Assembly (NCBI GenBank): GCA_020860755.1
Contig: JAJBTQ010000020.1
Span: 44,306-108,305 of the forward strand
Length of the DNA stretch: 64,000 nucleotides
Direction of reading: 5' to 3'
DNA from: Lachnospiraceae bacterium
GTDB lineage: Bacteria > Bacillota > Clostridia > Lachnospirales > Lachnospiraceae
Notes under the pieces: model-generated
Told to the model about the DNA's origin: nothing
Seen by the model: the letters and a program-made list of their open reading frames with translations, nothing else
The model's database searches: none
Program-made: the position numbers and the translations under genes
In this document: piece after piece, positions 51,787-60,006 of the stretch
Layout: each line of letters begins with the position of its first letter
How positions within the stretch are numbered: position 1 is the stretch's first letter

Positions 51787-51934
51787 GATTATAAAGATCC
51801 TTTCATATAGATATAATATTACAAAATTATATTAACACAGTTTTTTAAACTTTATGCATACCTTTTGTGAAAAATATTGAAAAAAGATCATGTTTTTTTG
51901 TGAAAGAAGGGCGGCAGAATTATGGAAAAAAGGA

Positions 51935-51963
51935 TTGACATTTCCCGGAAACTATATTACTAT
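51935..51963 (+). promoter_or_regulatory. recA promoter
   Basis: TTGACA (51935-51940), 17 bases, TACTAT (51958-51963). The LexA box follows 13 bases downstream, around and just after the transcription start. Confidence 0.8.
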
Positions 51964-51976
51964 GTTTAAAGAAATA

Positions 51977-51990
51977 CGAACATAAGTTCG
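51977..51990. promoter_or_regulatory. LexA (SOS) box of recA
   Basis: CGAACATAAGTTCG matches the Bacillota LexA consensus CGAAC-N4-GTTCG. Its place at the recA transcription start is the expected one for SOS repression. Confidence 0.9.
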
Positions 51991-52004
51991 AGAAGGAGAA
52001 TATC

Positions 52005-53066
52005 ATGGCACAACAGGATGATAAATTAAAAGCTCTGGACGCAGCCATCGCCCAGATTGAGAAGCAGTACGGAAAGGGAGCCGTGATGAAGCTCGGCGAC
52101 CCGAGTATCGATATGGATGTCGAGACGGTGCCCACCGGCAGTCTCAGCCTGGATATCGCACTGGGGCTCGGCGGTGTTCCGAAGGGAAGGATCGTGGAGA
52201 TCTACGGCCCGGAGTCCAGCGGCAAGACGACCGTTGCCCTGCACATGGTCGCCGAGGTACAGAAAATGGGCGGCATCGCTGGTTTTATCGATGCGGAGCA
52301 CGCACTGGATCCGTCTTACGCGCGTGCGATCGGCGTTGATATCGACAACCTCTACATCTCACAGCCTGACAACGGCGAACAGGCGCTTGAGATCACGGAG
52401 ACCATGGTCCGTTCCGGCGCAGTGGATATCGTGATCATAGATTCAGTGGCGGCACTGGTCCCGAAGGCCGAGATCGAGGGCGATATGGGTGACTCCCATG
52501 TGGGTCTGCAGGCCCGTCTGATGTCTCAGGCGCTGCGCAAGCTGACTGCCGTGATCAGCAAGTCCAACTGTATCGTGGTCTTTATCAACCAGCTCCGTGA
52601 GAAGGTCGGCGTCATGTTCGGCAACCCGGAGACGACCACAGGCGGCAGAGCTTTGAAGTTTTATTCCTCCATCCGTTTGGATGTGCGGCGGATCGAGTCG
52701 CTCAAGCAGGGAGGAGAAGTGATCGGGAACCATACCCGCATCAAAGTGGTCAAGAATAAAGTTGCCCCTCCGTTTAAAGAGGCAGAGTTCGACATCATGT
52801 TTGGCAAGGGCATCTCGAAAGAGGGCGACGTTCTGGATCTCGCCACGAACCTCGGCTTTGTAGACAAGTCCGGTTCCTGGTATGCATACAATGGGGAGAA
52901 GATCGGACAGGGCCGGGAGAACGCGAAGGCCTTTCTGGCAGAGCATCCCGAGATGTGCAGCGAGATTGAGCAGAAAGTGCGGGATCACTATGAGATGGAA
53001 CGGAAACAGGCTGCCCAGGAGGCTGAGGCGGATGAGCCGGCCGGGGCAGAGGACGAGACAGACTGA
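52005..53066 (+). CDS. recA: Recombinase RecA
   Basis: 353 residues with a GAAGGAGA site. Walker A is [23 protein letters not shown] and [21 protein letters not shown] are RecA hallmarks. The acidic C-terminal tail ends [13 protein letters not shown]. It drives strand exchange and LexA cleavage. recX starts three bases after the stop. The promoter carries a LexA box, so it is SOS-regulated. Confidence 0.98.
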   Translation: MAQQDDKLKALDAAIAQIEKQYGKGAVMKLGDPSIDMDVETVPTGSLSLDIALGLGGVPKGRIVEIYGPESSGKTTVALHMVAEVQKMGGIAGFIDAEHALDPSYARAIGVDIDNLYISQPDNGEQALEITETMVRSGAVDIVIIDSVAALVPKAEIEGDMGDSHVGLQARLMSQALRKLTAVISKSNCIVVFINQLREKVGVMFGNPETTTGGRALKFYSSIRLDVRRIESLKQGGEVIGNHTRIKVVKNKVAPPFKEAEFDIMFGKGISKEGDVLDLATNLGFVDKSGSWYAYNGEKIGQGRENAKAFLAEHPEMCSEIEQKVRDHYEMERKQAAQEAEADEPAGAEDETD

Positions 53067-53069
53067 TTC

Positions 53070-53669
53070 ATGATTATTTTAGAGATAAAAAAGCAAAAAA
53101 AGGGAAAACTGCTGGTTCGCACCGATGAGGTGGGAACCTTTCCCGTTTATGAGAAAGAAGCGGCAGCTTTTCACTTAGAGGAGGGCGCCGAGATCCCGGA
53201 TGGCGAGTGGGAGAGGCTTTGCAGCGAGGTCTTGTCAAAGCGCGCCAAAAAGAGAGCTCTTCATCTCCTGGAACAGATGGACCGGACAGAGTTCCAGCTG
53301 CGCCAAAAGCTTAAGGGAGATCACTATCCTGACTTTCTGGTCGACGAGGCGGTTGAATATGTGAAGTCGTACCACTACATTGATGATCTGCGCTATGCAG
53401 AGTCCTATCTCCGGTATCAGCAGGAAAAAAAGAGCCGGCTGCAGATAAAAAACACCCTTTTGAAACGCGGTGTGCCGGCAGATCTCATTGATCAGGCATT
53501 CGAGGAGGAGTATGAGGCCGACGAAGGAGAGCTCATCGCCCGGATCCTTGAAAAGAGGGGATATGACCCGGAAAAATCGGACCCGGATGAGACGCGAAGG
53601 ACCTACCAGTACCTGCTTCGCAGGGGTTTTTCCGTCTCCGAGATCAGGCGGGGTATGGACTTGACATAA
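53070..53669 (+). CDS. recX: Regulatory protein RecX
   Basis: 199 residues in three RecX-type helical repeats: LLEQMDRTEFQLRQKLKG, then a block with SYHYIDDLRYAESYLRYQQ, and a last block ending RRGFSVSEIRRGMD. RecX modulates RecA filaments. It lies directly behind recA with a three-base gap. The final codons overlap the -35 element (TTGACA) of the promoter for rny. Confidence 0.92.
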   Translation: MIILEIKKQKKGKLLVRTDEVGTFPVYEKEAAAFHLEEGAEIPDGEWERLCSEVLSKRAKKRALHLLEQMDRTEFQLRQKLKGDHYPDFLVDEAVEYVKSYHYIDDLRYAESYLRYQQEKKSRLQIKNTLLKRGVPADLIDQAFEEEYEADEGELIARILEKRGYDPEKSDPDETRRTYQYLLRRGFSVSEIRRGMDLT

Positions 53670-53689
53670 TCTGTAAAAAAGTTTAAGAT
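53661..53689 (+). promoter_or_regulatory. Predicted rny promoter overlapping the end of recX
   Basis: TTGACA (53661-53666, within the last recX codons), 17 bases, TAAGAT (53684-53689). This is the best consensus match between recX and rny and gives a leader of about 80 AT-rich bases. Confidence 0.65.
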
Positions 53690-53777
53690 TTATTTGTTGT
53701 GATTATGACATAATATATATTTTTTATATTTTAGTTGTTATATCTGCAATAAAACTTAATAAGGAGGTGCGCCTGTA

Positions 53778-55334
53778 GTGCAGACTGGCATAGCAGTAGT
53801 AATTACGGCTGTTGTGGCTGTTGTCATCACCTTTCTCGTCACCTATTTTGCCTCGAGATCGGCTTTTCGCAGAAACACGGAAGCCAAGATCGGAAGTGCT
53901 GAAGAGCGCGCGAGGGGAATTATCGACGAAGCTGTGAAGACTGCTGAGACGACGAAGCGGGAAGCGGCCCTTGAGAGCAAGGAAGAGTCCATCAAGGCGA
54001 AGAACGAGCTCGACAAGGAGATCAAAGACCGCAGAGCCGAGATTCAGCGCAGCGAGCGGAGGATCGAGCAGAAGGAAGCGAATCTGGACAAGAAGCTGGA
54101 CGCTGTCGAACGCCGTGAGCAGAGCTTTGCATCCAAGGAAGAAGACATCAAGCGACAGAGAGCCGAAGTTGCGAAGTTAAACGAGGAACGCGTACAGGAA
54201 CTGGAGAGAATTTCAGGGCTCACCTCTGAACAGGCAAAAGATTATCTTTTAAAAACTGTTGAAGAAGATGTAAAAATTGATACGGCGAAGCTGATCAAGG
54301 AGATGGACGTTCAGGCCAAAGAGGAGGCCGGCAAGAAGGCGAAGGAGTACGTTGTAACCGCGATCCAGAAATGCGCTGCCGACCATGTGGCGGAGGCCAC
54401 GATCTCGGTTGTCAATCTCCCCAGTGATGAGATGAAGGGACGGATCATCGGCCTGGAAGGCCGCAACATCCGCTCTTTGGAGACGATGACCGGTGTAGAT
54501 CTGATCATCGATGATACTCCGGAGGCAGTCATCCTTTCCGGGTTCGATCCAATCCGGAGAGAAGTGGCCCGTATCGCTCTTGAAAAGCTGATCGTGGACG
54601 GAAGGATCTATCCGGCCAGGATCGAAGAAATGGTCGAAAAGGCACAGAAGGAAGTGGAGAGTGTCATCCGTGAGGAGGGTGAAGCTGCCACTCTGGAAGT
54701 CGGGGTACATGGGATCCATCCGGAGCTTGTCCGTTTGCTCGGACGTATGAAGTTCCGTACCAGCTACGGCCAAAATGCGCTGAAGCACTCGATCGAGGTA
54801 GCGCAGATCTCAGGCCTTTTGGCCTCGGAGATCGGTTTAGACACACGCGTGGCAAAGCGCGCGGGCTTGCTGCATGATATCGGCAAATCCGTGGATCATG
54901 AGATGGAAGGATCTCATATCCAGCTCGGTGTCGAGTTGTGCAGAAAGTACAAAGAGTCAGCGGTTGTCATCAACGCGGTGGAGTCCCACCACGGAGATGT
55001 GGAGCCGGAGTCTCTGATCGCCTGCATCGTTCAGGCTGCCGATACGATTTCGGCGGCTCGTCCGGGAGCGAGAAGAGAGACGTTAGAGACATATTCCAAC
55101 AGATTAAAGAAATTAGAAGATATCACAAACAGTTTCAAAGGCGTAGAGAAATCTTTTGCGGTTCAGGCGGGCAGAGAAGTTCGTATTATGGTAGTTCCTG
55201 AGCAGGTTAGTGATGCTGATATGGTTCTTATGGCCAGAGATATCTCCAAACAGATCGAAGCTGAGTTGGAGTACCCTGGTCAGATCAAGGTTAACGTGAT
55301 CCGTGAGAATCGTGTTACGGATTATGCGAAATAG
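53778..55334 (+). CDS. rny: Ribonuclease Y
   Basis: 518 residues from the GTG at 53778, with AAGGAGGTG eight bases upstream. An N-terminal membrane helix (about 4-24) is followed by a long charged coiled coil (30-200). The KH domain has [16 protein letters not shown] and the HD domain has [12 protein letters not shown]. RNase Y starts mRNA decay at the membrane in Bacillota. It is followed by a strong terminator, so it is a single-gene transcript. Confidence 0.97.
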   Translation: MQTGIAVVITAVVAVVITFLVTYFASRSAFRRNTEAKIGSAEERARGIIDEAVKTAETTKREAALESKEESIKAKNELDKEIKDRRAEIQRSERRIEQKEANLDKKLDAVERREQSFASKEEDIKRQRAEVAKLNEERVQELERISGLTSEQAKDYLLKTVEEDVKIDTAKLIKEMDVQAKEEAGKKAKEYVVTAIQKCAADHVAEATISVVNLPSDEMKGRIIGLEGRNIRSLETMTGVDLIIDDTPEAVILSGFDPIRREVARIALEKLIVDGRIYPARIEEMVEKAQKEVESVIREEGEAATLEVGVHGIHPELVRLLGRMKFRTSYGQNALKHSIEVAQISGLLASEIGLDTRVAKRAGLLHDIGKSVDHEMEGSHIQLGVELCRKYKESAVVINAVESHHGDVEPESLIACIVQAADTISAARPGARRETLETYSNRLKKLEDITNSFKGVEKSFAVQAGREVRIMVVPEQVSDADMVLMARDISKQIEAELEYPGQIKVNVIRENRVTDYAK

Positions 55335-55375
55335 AGCATGACAGCCATAGACGACAGTTCGTATGATGAACAGAT

Positions 55376-55410
55376 CCCGTAAATTCTCTTCGGAGAGTTT
55401 ACGGGTTTTC
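55376..55410 (+). terminator. Intrinsic terminator after rny
   Basis: A 13-bp stem from CCCGTAAATTCTC and GAGAGTTTACGGG around a TTCG tetraloop, then TTTTCT. Confidence 0.88.
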
Positions 55411-55433
55411 TGATGGATGGGACAGAGGAGCAC

Positions 55434-56189
55434 ATGAAATTCATATCTTGGAACGTAAACGGGCTGCGTGCCTGTGTAAAAAAAGGCTTTCTTGATTATT
55501 TTAACAGTGTTGACGCAGATATCTTCTGCGTTCAGGAGACTAAGCTGCAGGAGGGGCAGATCGATCTGGATCTGCCGGGTTACGAGCAGTACTGGAACTA
55601 TGCCGAGAAAAAGGGCTATTCCGGCACGGCAGTCTTTACAAAGATCCATCCGATCGCGGTTTCGTACGGACTCGGAGTCGACGAGCACGACCATGAGGGA
55701 AGGGTTATCACACTGGAGTTTGACCGGTTTTATTTTATCACGGTCTATGTGCCGAATTCCCAAAACGAGCTTGCCCGGCTGGACTATCGGATGAAATGGG
55801 AGGATGACTTTCTCGACTATGTCCGGCAGCTGGAACAAAAAAAACCGGTGATCTATGCCGGAGACTTAAATGTGGCGCACGAGGAGATCGACTTAAAAAA
55901 TCCGAAATCGAACCGGCACAATGCCGGGTTTACGGATGAAGAGCGCGAAAAGATGACAAATGCGTTAAATAGTGGTAGAATTGACTCGTATCGGTATTTT
56001 TACCCGGATCAGACAGGGGTATATTCCTGGTGGTCTTATCGGTTCAATGCCCGTGAGAAGAATGCCGGATGGCGCATCGACTATTTTATCGTGTCTGATC
56101 GTCTTAAGGATTCGCTTGAGTCTGCATCGATCCACACCGAAGTCATGGGTTCGGACCACTGTCCGGTGGAGCTTGACATGGATCTGTAA
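55434..56189 (+). CDS. exoA: Exodeoxyribonuclease III (ExoA/Xth-type)
   Basis: 251 residues from the ATG at 55434 behind AGAGGAG; the earlier in-frame ATG at 55413 sits on the terminator edge. Motifs of the endonuclease/exonuclease/phosphatase fold are SWNVNGLRACV, CVQETKLQEG, GDLNVAHEEID and the C-terminal GSDHCPVELD. It cuts at abasic sites and trims 3' ends in base-excision repair. lepB follows after 31 bases. Confidence 0.95.
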   Translation: MKFISWNVNGLRACVKKGFLDYFNSVDADIFCVQETKLQEGQIDLDLPGYEQYWNYAEKKGYSGTAVFTKIHPIAVSYGLGVDEHDHEGRVITLEFDRFYFITVYVPNSQNELARLDYRMKWEDDFLDYVRQLEQKKPVIYAGDLNVAHEEIDLKNPKSNRHNAGFTDEEREKMTNALNSGRIDSYRYFYPDQTGVYSWWSYRFNAREKNAGWRIDYFIVSDRLKDSLESASIHTEVMGSDHCPVELDMDL

Positions 56190-56220
56190 ACAGACCAAAG
56201 ACCGGGCATAAGGAGCAGAT

Positions 56221-56871
56221 ATGGAACAGGATCTGAATAAGACATCCCAGTCTATTGAGAAAAACCTCCGAAGGGAACGGCGCCGCGAGGTATTCAGTTG
56301 GATCCGAATGCTGGTCATTGTGGTGGTCGTCGTGTTCCTTCTGATGCGGTTTGTCATCATCAATGCGAGGGTCCCGTCCGGATCCATGGAGCCCACGATC
56401 ATGACGAACGACCGGTTGATCGGGTTTCGGTTTTCCTACTGGTTTAATGAGCCGGATCGCGGGGACATTGTTCTTTTTAAATATCCGGTGGATGAGTCCA
56501 TAATCTATATCAAACGGGTGATCGGCCTTCCGGGCGATTCAGTCGATATCCGGGACGGCAAGATCTATATCAACGGCAGCGATACACCGCTGGATGAAAA
56601 TTACCTGGATGAAGAGTGGTACTGGGACAATGACGGCCTCCACTATGATGTGCCGGAAGGGTGCTACTTTGTGCTGGGCGACAACCGCAACAACTCGGCG
56701 GACTCCCGCGTCTGGGCATCGGAAGCGATGTATGCCGGTCTTGCGGATACGCCGGAGGAGGCGCTAAAGTATACCTATGTGACGCAGCGCGAGCTTCGGG
56801 GCAAGGCGATCTTTAAGTATTACAGGAATTTTGAGCTGTTGACCAATACGGCTGTTTATGATACGAAATAA
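56221..56871 (+). CDS. lepB: Signal peptidase I
   Basis: 216 residues. A charged cytoplasmic N-terminus (1-27) leads to one membrane helix (about 28-46). The catalytic Ser55 lies in VPSGSMEPT and Lys98 in YIKRVIGLPGD. GDNRNNSADSRVW is the family box E. It removes signal peptides from secreted proteins at the outer face of the membrane. The Bacillota type with a single N-terminal helix fits. An S1-domain gene follows after 38 bases. Confidence 0.95.
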   Translation: MEQDLNKTSQSIEKNLRRERRREVFSWIRMLVIVVVVVFLLMRFVIINARVPSGSMEPTIMTNDRLIGFRFSYWFNEPDRGDIVLFKYPVDESIIYIKRVIGLPGDSVDIRDGKIYINGSDTPLDENYLDEEWYWDNDGLHYDVPEGCYFVLGDNRNNSADSRVWASEAMYAGLADTPEEALKYTYVTQRELRGKAIFKYYRNFELLTNTAVYDTK

Positions 56872-56909
56872 AAAGAGGTATGAAAAATTTATAAAATTGA
56901 GGAGGAACT

Positions 56910-57845
56910 ATGGCAGCTGAAGAGACAATCAAGGCAACTATGACACAAGAGGTGGCGCCGGATACTACAGCGGAACCCGCACCGGAGGAAGCACCCGCAA
57001 AGGATGCGGCTGCGGAGCCCGCACCGGAAGCGGCAGCGGAACCCGCACCGGAGGAGGTCTCCGCGGAGCCTGCACCGGAAGCGGCAGCAGAACCCGCACC
57101 GGAGGAAGCTCCCGCAGATGCTGCGCCGGCCAAACCCGCAGCGGAAGCTCCTACCGAGTCCATGGATGATATGGGGGAGGATCTGGAGGACTCGTACAAG
57201 CTTATGGGTGACGGCGTACACGACACGGACACACTAATCGCGTGGTCCAAGATCATGGAGCTCTACGAAGCGGGGACGGATATCGAGACAGAGGTCGCCG
57301 GCATCGTAAACAAGGGCGTGATCGTTATGATCGAGGGGATCCGCGGTTTTGTACCTGCCTCCAGACTCAGTCTGAAACGAGTTTACGATTTAAACGACTG
57401 GCTCGGCAGGAAGATCAAAGTCCGGATCATAACGGCAGATCCGGACAATGACAAGCTTGTCCTCTCCGCCCGCGAGATCCTGCAGGAGGAGCGCGACAAT
57501 GCCAAGAAGGAAAAGATCTCTGCCGTCAAGGTTGGGGAAGTATTCACCGGAAAGGTGGACAGCATACAGGATTACGGCGTATTTGTGAATCTCGGCAACG
57601 GACTTTCCGGGCTGGTGCACATTTCCCAGATTTCCTTAAAGCATATCAAACACCCATCCGAAGAACTGAAAGTGGGAGATGAAGTCCGCGTAAAGGTCAT
57701 CGGCAAGCAGAACGGCAAACTGAAGCTTTCCATGAAGGCACTTTTGGAGCAGAAAAAGAAAGAGGACGAAAGCCGCGTTGAGATGCCGAAAGCGGAGTCC
57801 GTGGGCACTTCCTTAGGCGACCTTTTAAAGGACGTCAAATTATAA
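56910..57845 (+). CDS. S1 RNA-binding protein with an N-terminal EPAPE repeat arm
   Basis: 311 residues. Residues 15-85 are a low-complexity arm of repeated AEPAPEEAPA- and AAEPAPEA-like units. Two S1 domains follow: the first around GIVNKGVIVMIEGIRGFVPA, the second GEVFTGKVDSIQDYGVFVNL with GLVHISQIS. The basic tail ends SLGDLLKDVKL. Small S1 proteins bind mRNA or the 30S subunit. This is not the full ribosomal S1, which has four or more domains in Bacillota. The arm could act as a flexible spacer or be bound by a partner. It is probably co-transcribed with the next gene (22-base gap). Confidence 0.85.
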   Translation: MAAEETIKATMTQEVAPDTTAEPAPEEAPAKDAAAEPAPEAAAEPAPEEVSAEPAPEAAAEPAPEEAPADAAPAKPAAEAPTESMDDMGEDLEDSYKLMGDGVHDTDTLIAWSKIMELYEAGTDIETEVAGIVNKGVIVMIEGIRGFVPASRLSLKRVYDLNDWLGRKIKVRIITADPDNDKLVLSAREILQEERDNAKKEKISAVKVGEVFTGKVDSIQDYGVFVNLGNGLSGLVHISQISLKHIKHPSEELKVGDEVRVKVIGKQNGKLKLSMKALLEQKKKEDESRVEMPKAESVGTSLGDLLKDVKL

Positions 57846-57867
57846 TAGAAAGCAATAGAGGCACCAG

Positions 57868-58347
57868 ATGGCTGCAAATAGATTGATCCATGAAACCGGA
57901 AAACCGTTTGACTGCACGTCACTTTGCGGAAAGTACGCAACGATCAATATGGAAGGACAGGACGTAGGGTATGCCCGTGTCGGGGTTGTCTCCGTCGGAC
58001 CGGAGTACATCATGTTTCGGTTTCGCGGCAGGCTGGGTCTGGCAGCCAAGCGTTACATCACAGACATTGTCGAAGTGAAGATGACAGAGCGCATGTTGAA
58101 AAAGGAGGGCGAGCTGGTCACAGAGGATTGGGACGAGTCAGTCCATCCGCTTAAGCGATTTGTCGGAGAGCGCTGTGATATCCATATGCATCAGACGCGG
58201 ATGTTTGAGGCGACGCCCGGATTTTTCGGGGCGAAGGTGCTCTATCTGGACGAACGCAATCAGCTGATCCGCATTAAGGAGAACAGCAGTCAGTTTAATG
58301 TGAGCCTTTCCATGATCTGCGGGATCATAGAGAGTCAGATGTACTAA
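57868..58347 (+). CDS. Hypothetical protein, unknown family
   Basis: 159 residues with no signal peptide or membrane helix and no motif I recognise. It looks like a compact beta-rich soluble protein (GKYATINMEGQDVGYARVGV, YIMFRFRGRLGLAAKRYITD, FFGAKVLYLDERNQLIRIKE), possibly a small barrel. The start is the ATG at 57868; no clear GGAGG precedes it (AATAGAGGCACCAG). It lies between the S1 protein and the SseB-like gene, all on one strand with short gaps, so co-expression is likely. A role near RNA or translation is only a guess from position. Confidence 0.7.
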   Translation: MAANRLIHETGKPFDCTSLCGKYATINMEGQDVGYARVGVVSVGPEYIMFRFRGRLGLAAKRYITDIVEVKMTERMLKKEGELVTEDWDESVHPLKRFVGERCDIHMHQTRMFEATPGFFGAKVLYLDERNQLIRIKENSSQFNVSLSMICGIIESQMY

Positions 58348-58369
58348 GTGCAGCTGAATTGGAGAATTT

Positions 58370-58879
58370 TTGATGAACAAAAAGCTATTATCCAATCAAT
58401 CCTACAATGTGAGCAATGCCGCTTTGGAAGGGGCGATCGAGGATTGCCTTGCCACAAAAAACGACCCGAATAAGCTTGAGGCGCTGCTCCATCTTTTTCG
58501 GGCGGCACAGGTGATCGTTCCGGTGTCTTTCCCCAAAGACGCGAATCAAAAGTCGATCATGAAGCTGCTCTCGGGGATGCCGCTTTCAAAAGACGAGACG
58601 ATCCCCCTGATTCCCGTGACGGTCAAGGATTCCGAGGGGAACCGGTATGCACCGGTCTTTACCTCCAGAGACAAGATCATGGAAACGAAAGATTTTCCGT
58701 ACATGGTCAAGGTCACGACTGATCAGGTCATCCGCACGCTGGAAAATGAGAAGGCCGAGCTCGTCGGCGTTTTGATCAATCCGCAGACCAAGGGCTTTAT
58801 TATCCGCAAAAAAGCGTTTGACATTGATTTTTACCAACAGCCGGCGCAGCCGCAGAAGCAGATCACGATGGTCAGCTAG
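58370..58879 (+). CDS. SseB N-terminal-domain protein, ends at an in-frame TAG
   Basis: 169 residues to the TAG at 58877-58879. ALEGAIEDCLATKNDPNKLE, PVTVKDSEGNRYAPVFTSRD and LVGVLINPQTKGFIIRKKAF are typical of the SseB N-terminal domain. The same frame stays open directly beyond the TAG for 153 more codons with protein-like sequence, so this may be the first half of a longer gene. SseB proteins are of poorly known function. There is no strong ribosome binding site for a separate second gene. The TAG sits in the hexamer GCTAGC, as in mraZ. Confidence 0.75.
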   Translation: MMNKKLLSNQSYNVSNAALEGAIEDCLATKNDPNKLEALLHLFRAAQVIVPVSFPKDANQKSIMKLLSGMPLSKDETIPLIPVTVKDSEGNRYAPVFTSRDKIMETKDFPYMVKVTTDQVIRTLENEKAELVGVLINPQTKGFIIRKKAFDIDFYQQPAQPQKQITMVS

Positions 58880-59338
58880 CACGAGTTTGTCGTTCTGGCC
58901 CGCAACTCTGTGGAGAAAGTGGAGATCCCCAAGCGGCTGTTTGATGAGAGGAGAGCGTTTATCGAAGAGCTGGAGGAGAGAGGGGAAGAGCTTCTCTGTG
59001 AAATGTACGCCAGACCCTACGGAGACAAGGTGCCGAGCTCCTTCACACCGGAGGATTTCAGCATCATGGACTTAAGCATTGATGAGGAGACTACGGCGAT
59101 CTGCATTGAGCTTCCGACAAAAGGTCTGGGGGCGCATATCGCTGCCTCTGCATATATCATCTGGAAACCCGAGACAGAAGAGGTTCACTACTATATGATC
59201 GAGAAGGGCGCGCGCGGAGAGAATGATGTGCTCTGCAACGTCACGGCGGACGGAAAGCATCAGGAGCTGATGACGGCACCGCCGGTCGGGAGTGAGCTCA
59301 CCGCTGTACTGGAGTTGATCCAGGACGGGGAAGGATAG
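58880..59338 (+). CDS. Continuation of the SseB-like frame after the amber codon, or a separate small gene
   Basis: This stretch is in the same frame as the SseB-like gene and opens HEFVVLARNSVEKVEIPKRL right after the TAG. The first possible start is GTG at 58910 (giving 142 residues), but no ribosome binding site precedes it. The sequence looks like a folded domain (IMDLSIDEETTAICIELPTK, HYYMIEKGARGENDVL) that I do not recognise, and it does not clearly match the usual SseB C-terminal domain. It is most simply read as the C-terminal part of the same protein, split by a nonsense codon, read-through or base error. A separate gene is the alternative. Confidence 0.55.
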   Translation, partial: HEFVVLARNSVEKVEIPKRLFDERRAFIEELEERGEELLCEMYARPYGDKVPSSFTPEDFSIMDLSIDEETTAICIELPTKGLGAHIAASAYIIWKPETEEVHYYMIEKGARGENDVLCNVTADGKHQELMTAPPVGSELTAVLELIQDGEG

Positions 59339-59352
59339 CTAAAAAATAAATA

Positions 59353-59455
59353 ACCGTTCACATTACCTGTTACACAGGATCCTCGAGCCAGATCGTAATG
59401 CTTTCAAGCGAGCTTGACGCATTCCTATCTGCCTCTCGGATTCCATGTGAACGGT
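59353..59455 (+). ncRNA. Candidate structured RNA: ~103-nt three-way junction in the que leader
   Basis: The outer helix is ACCGTTCACAT (59353-59363) with ATGTGAACGGT (59445-59455), 11 bp, perfect. Inside is a small hairpin CCTGT-TAC-ACAGG (59366-59378). Next comes a long imperfect stem: ATCC/GGAT, GAG/CTC, AGAT/ATCT, AATGC/GCATT and CAAGC/GCTTG capped by GA, spanning 59379-59441. It directly abuts the preQ1-like aptamer. I do not recognise a known riboswitch class. A mobile palindromic unit is the main alternative. Confidence 0.55.
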
Positions 59456-59495
59456 AGACAGTTCGTTTGTACCATCCTGTCTATAAACAAAACCA
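59456..59495 (+). promoter_or_regulatory. preQ1-I-like riboswitch aptamer upstream of the que operon
   Basis: AGACAG (59456-59461) pairs with CTGTCT (59477-59482). The loop begins TTC and contains ACCATC; the A-rich tail after the stem reads ATAAACAAAACC. This copies the layout of class I preQ1 aptamers: one stem, a loop starting TTC, and an A-rich tail that folds back as a pseudoknot. A terminator lies 32 bases further on, and the genes downstream make preQ1. Confidence 0.7.
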
Positions 59496-59526
59496 GGGCT
59501 GCTTATTTTCATACAGTATGAGATGT

Positions 59527-59555
59527 AAAGCCATGGTTTATCCATGGCTTTTTTA
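59527..59555 (+). terminator. Intrinsic terminator of the preQ1 leader
   Basis: AAAGCCATGG and CCATGGCTTT form a perfect 10-bp stem with a TTTAT loop, then a T-run. It lies 24 bases before the queD start, as expected for ligand-controlled termination. Confidence 0.88.
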
Positions 59556-59578
59556 TTTGCGAAAAAGAGGAGACTTTT

Positions 59579-60004
59579 ATGTATACGATCCAAACGGAAC
59601 AACACTTTGACGCCGCGCATTTCCTGGCCGGCTACGACGGAAAATGCAGCAACCTGCACGGGCACCGCTGGCGCGTCTCGGCACAGATCGGTTCCGAGAC
59701 CCTTAAAAGCGACGGACAGCTGCGGGGAATGGTGGCCGATTTCGGCGATGTAAAAAGGGACTTAAAAGAGCTGACAGAGTACTTTGACCACACATTTATC
59801 TATGAGAGCGGTTCCCTGAAAGAGGAAACGATCCGGGCGCTTTGCGGGGAGGAGTTTGCTCTGGTCGAGGTGCCGTTTCGTCCGACGGCGGAGTGTTTTG
59901 CGAAGTATTTCTACGACCGCCTGAAAGAAAAAGGGTATGCAGTTTGCCGGGTCGAAGTCTATGAGACGCCGGACAACTGTGCGGCCTACACGGGGGAATG
60001 TTAG
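59579..60004 (+). CDS. queD: 6-carboxy-5,6,7,8-tetrahydropterin synthase QueD
   Basis: 141 residues with an AGAGGAG site. HFDAAHFL and CSNLHGHRWRV give the zinc-binding His set (one His plus HxH) of the PTPS fold. Cys in KCSNLHGH and Asp-His in EYFDHTFIYE are the catalytic residues. Near the end, VEVYETPDNCAAY carries the substrate-anchoring Glu. It converts dihydroneopterin triphosphate to 6-carboxytetrahydropterin, the second step to queuosine. It is the first gene of the operon behind the riboswitch. Confidence 0.95.
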   Translation: MYTIQTEQHFDAAHFLAGYDGKCSNLHGHRWRVSAQIGSETLKSDGQLRGMVADFGDVKRDLKELTEYFDHTFIYESGSLKEETIRALCGEEFALVEVPFRPTAECFAKYFYDRLKEKGYAVCRVEVYETPDNCAAYTGEC

Positions 60005-60006
60005 AA

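Noticed and set aside
56813..57256. Minus-strand frame rich in Gly/Ala/Ser opposite the S1 protein arm
   Set aside because: It is a shadow of the EPAPE repeats on the coding strand and has no start signal.
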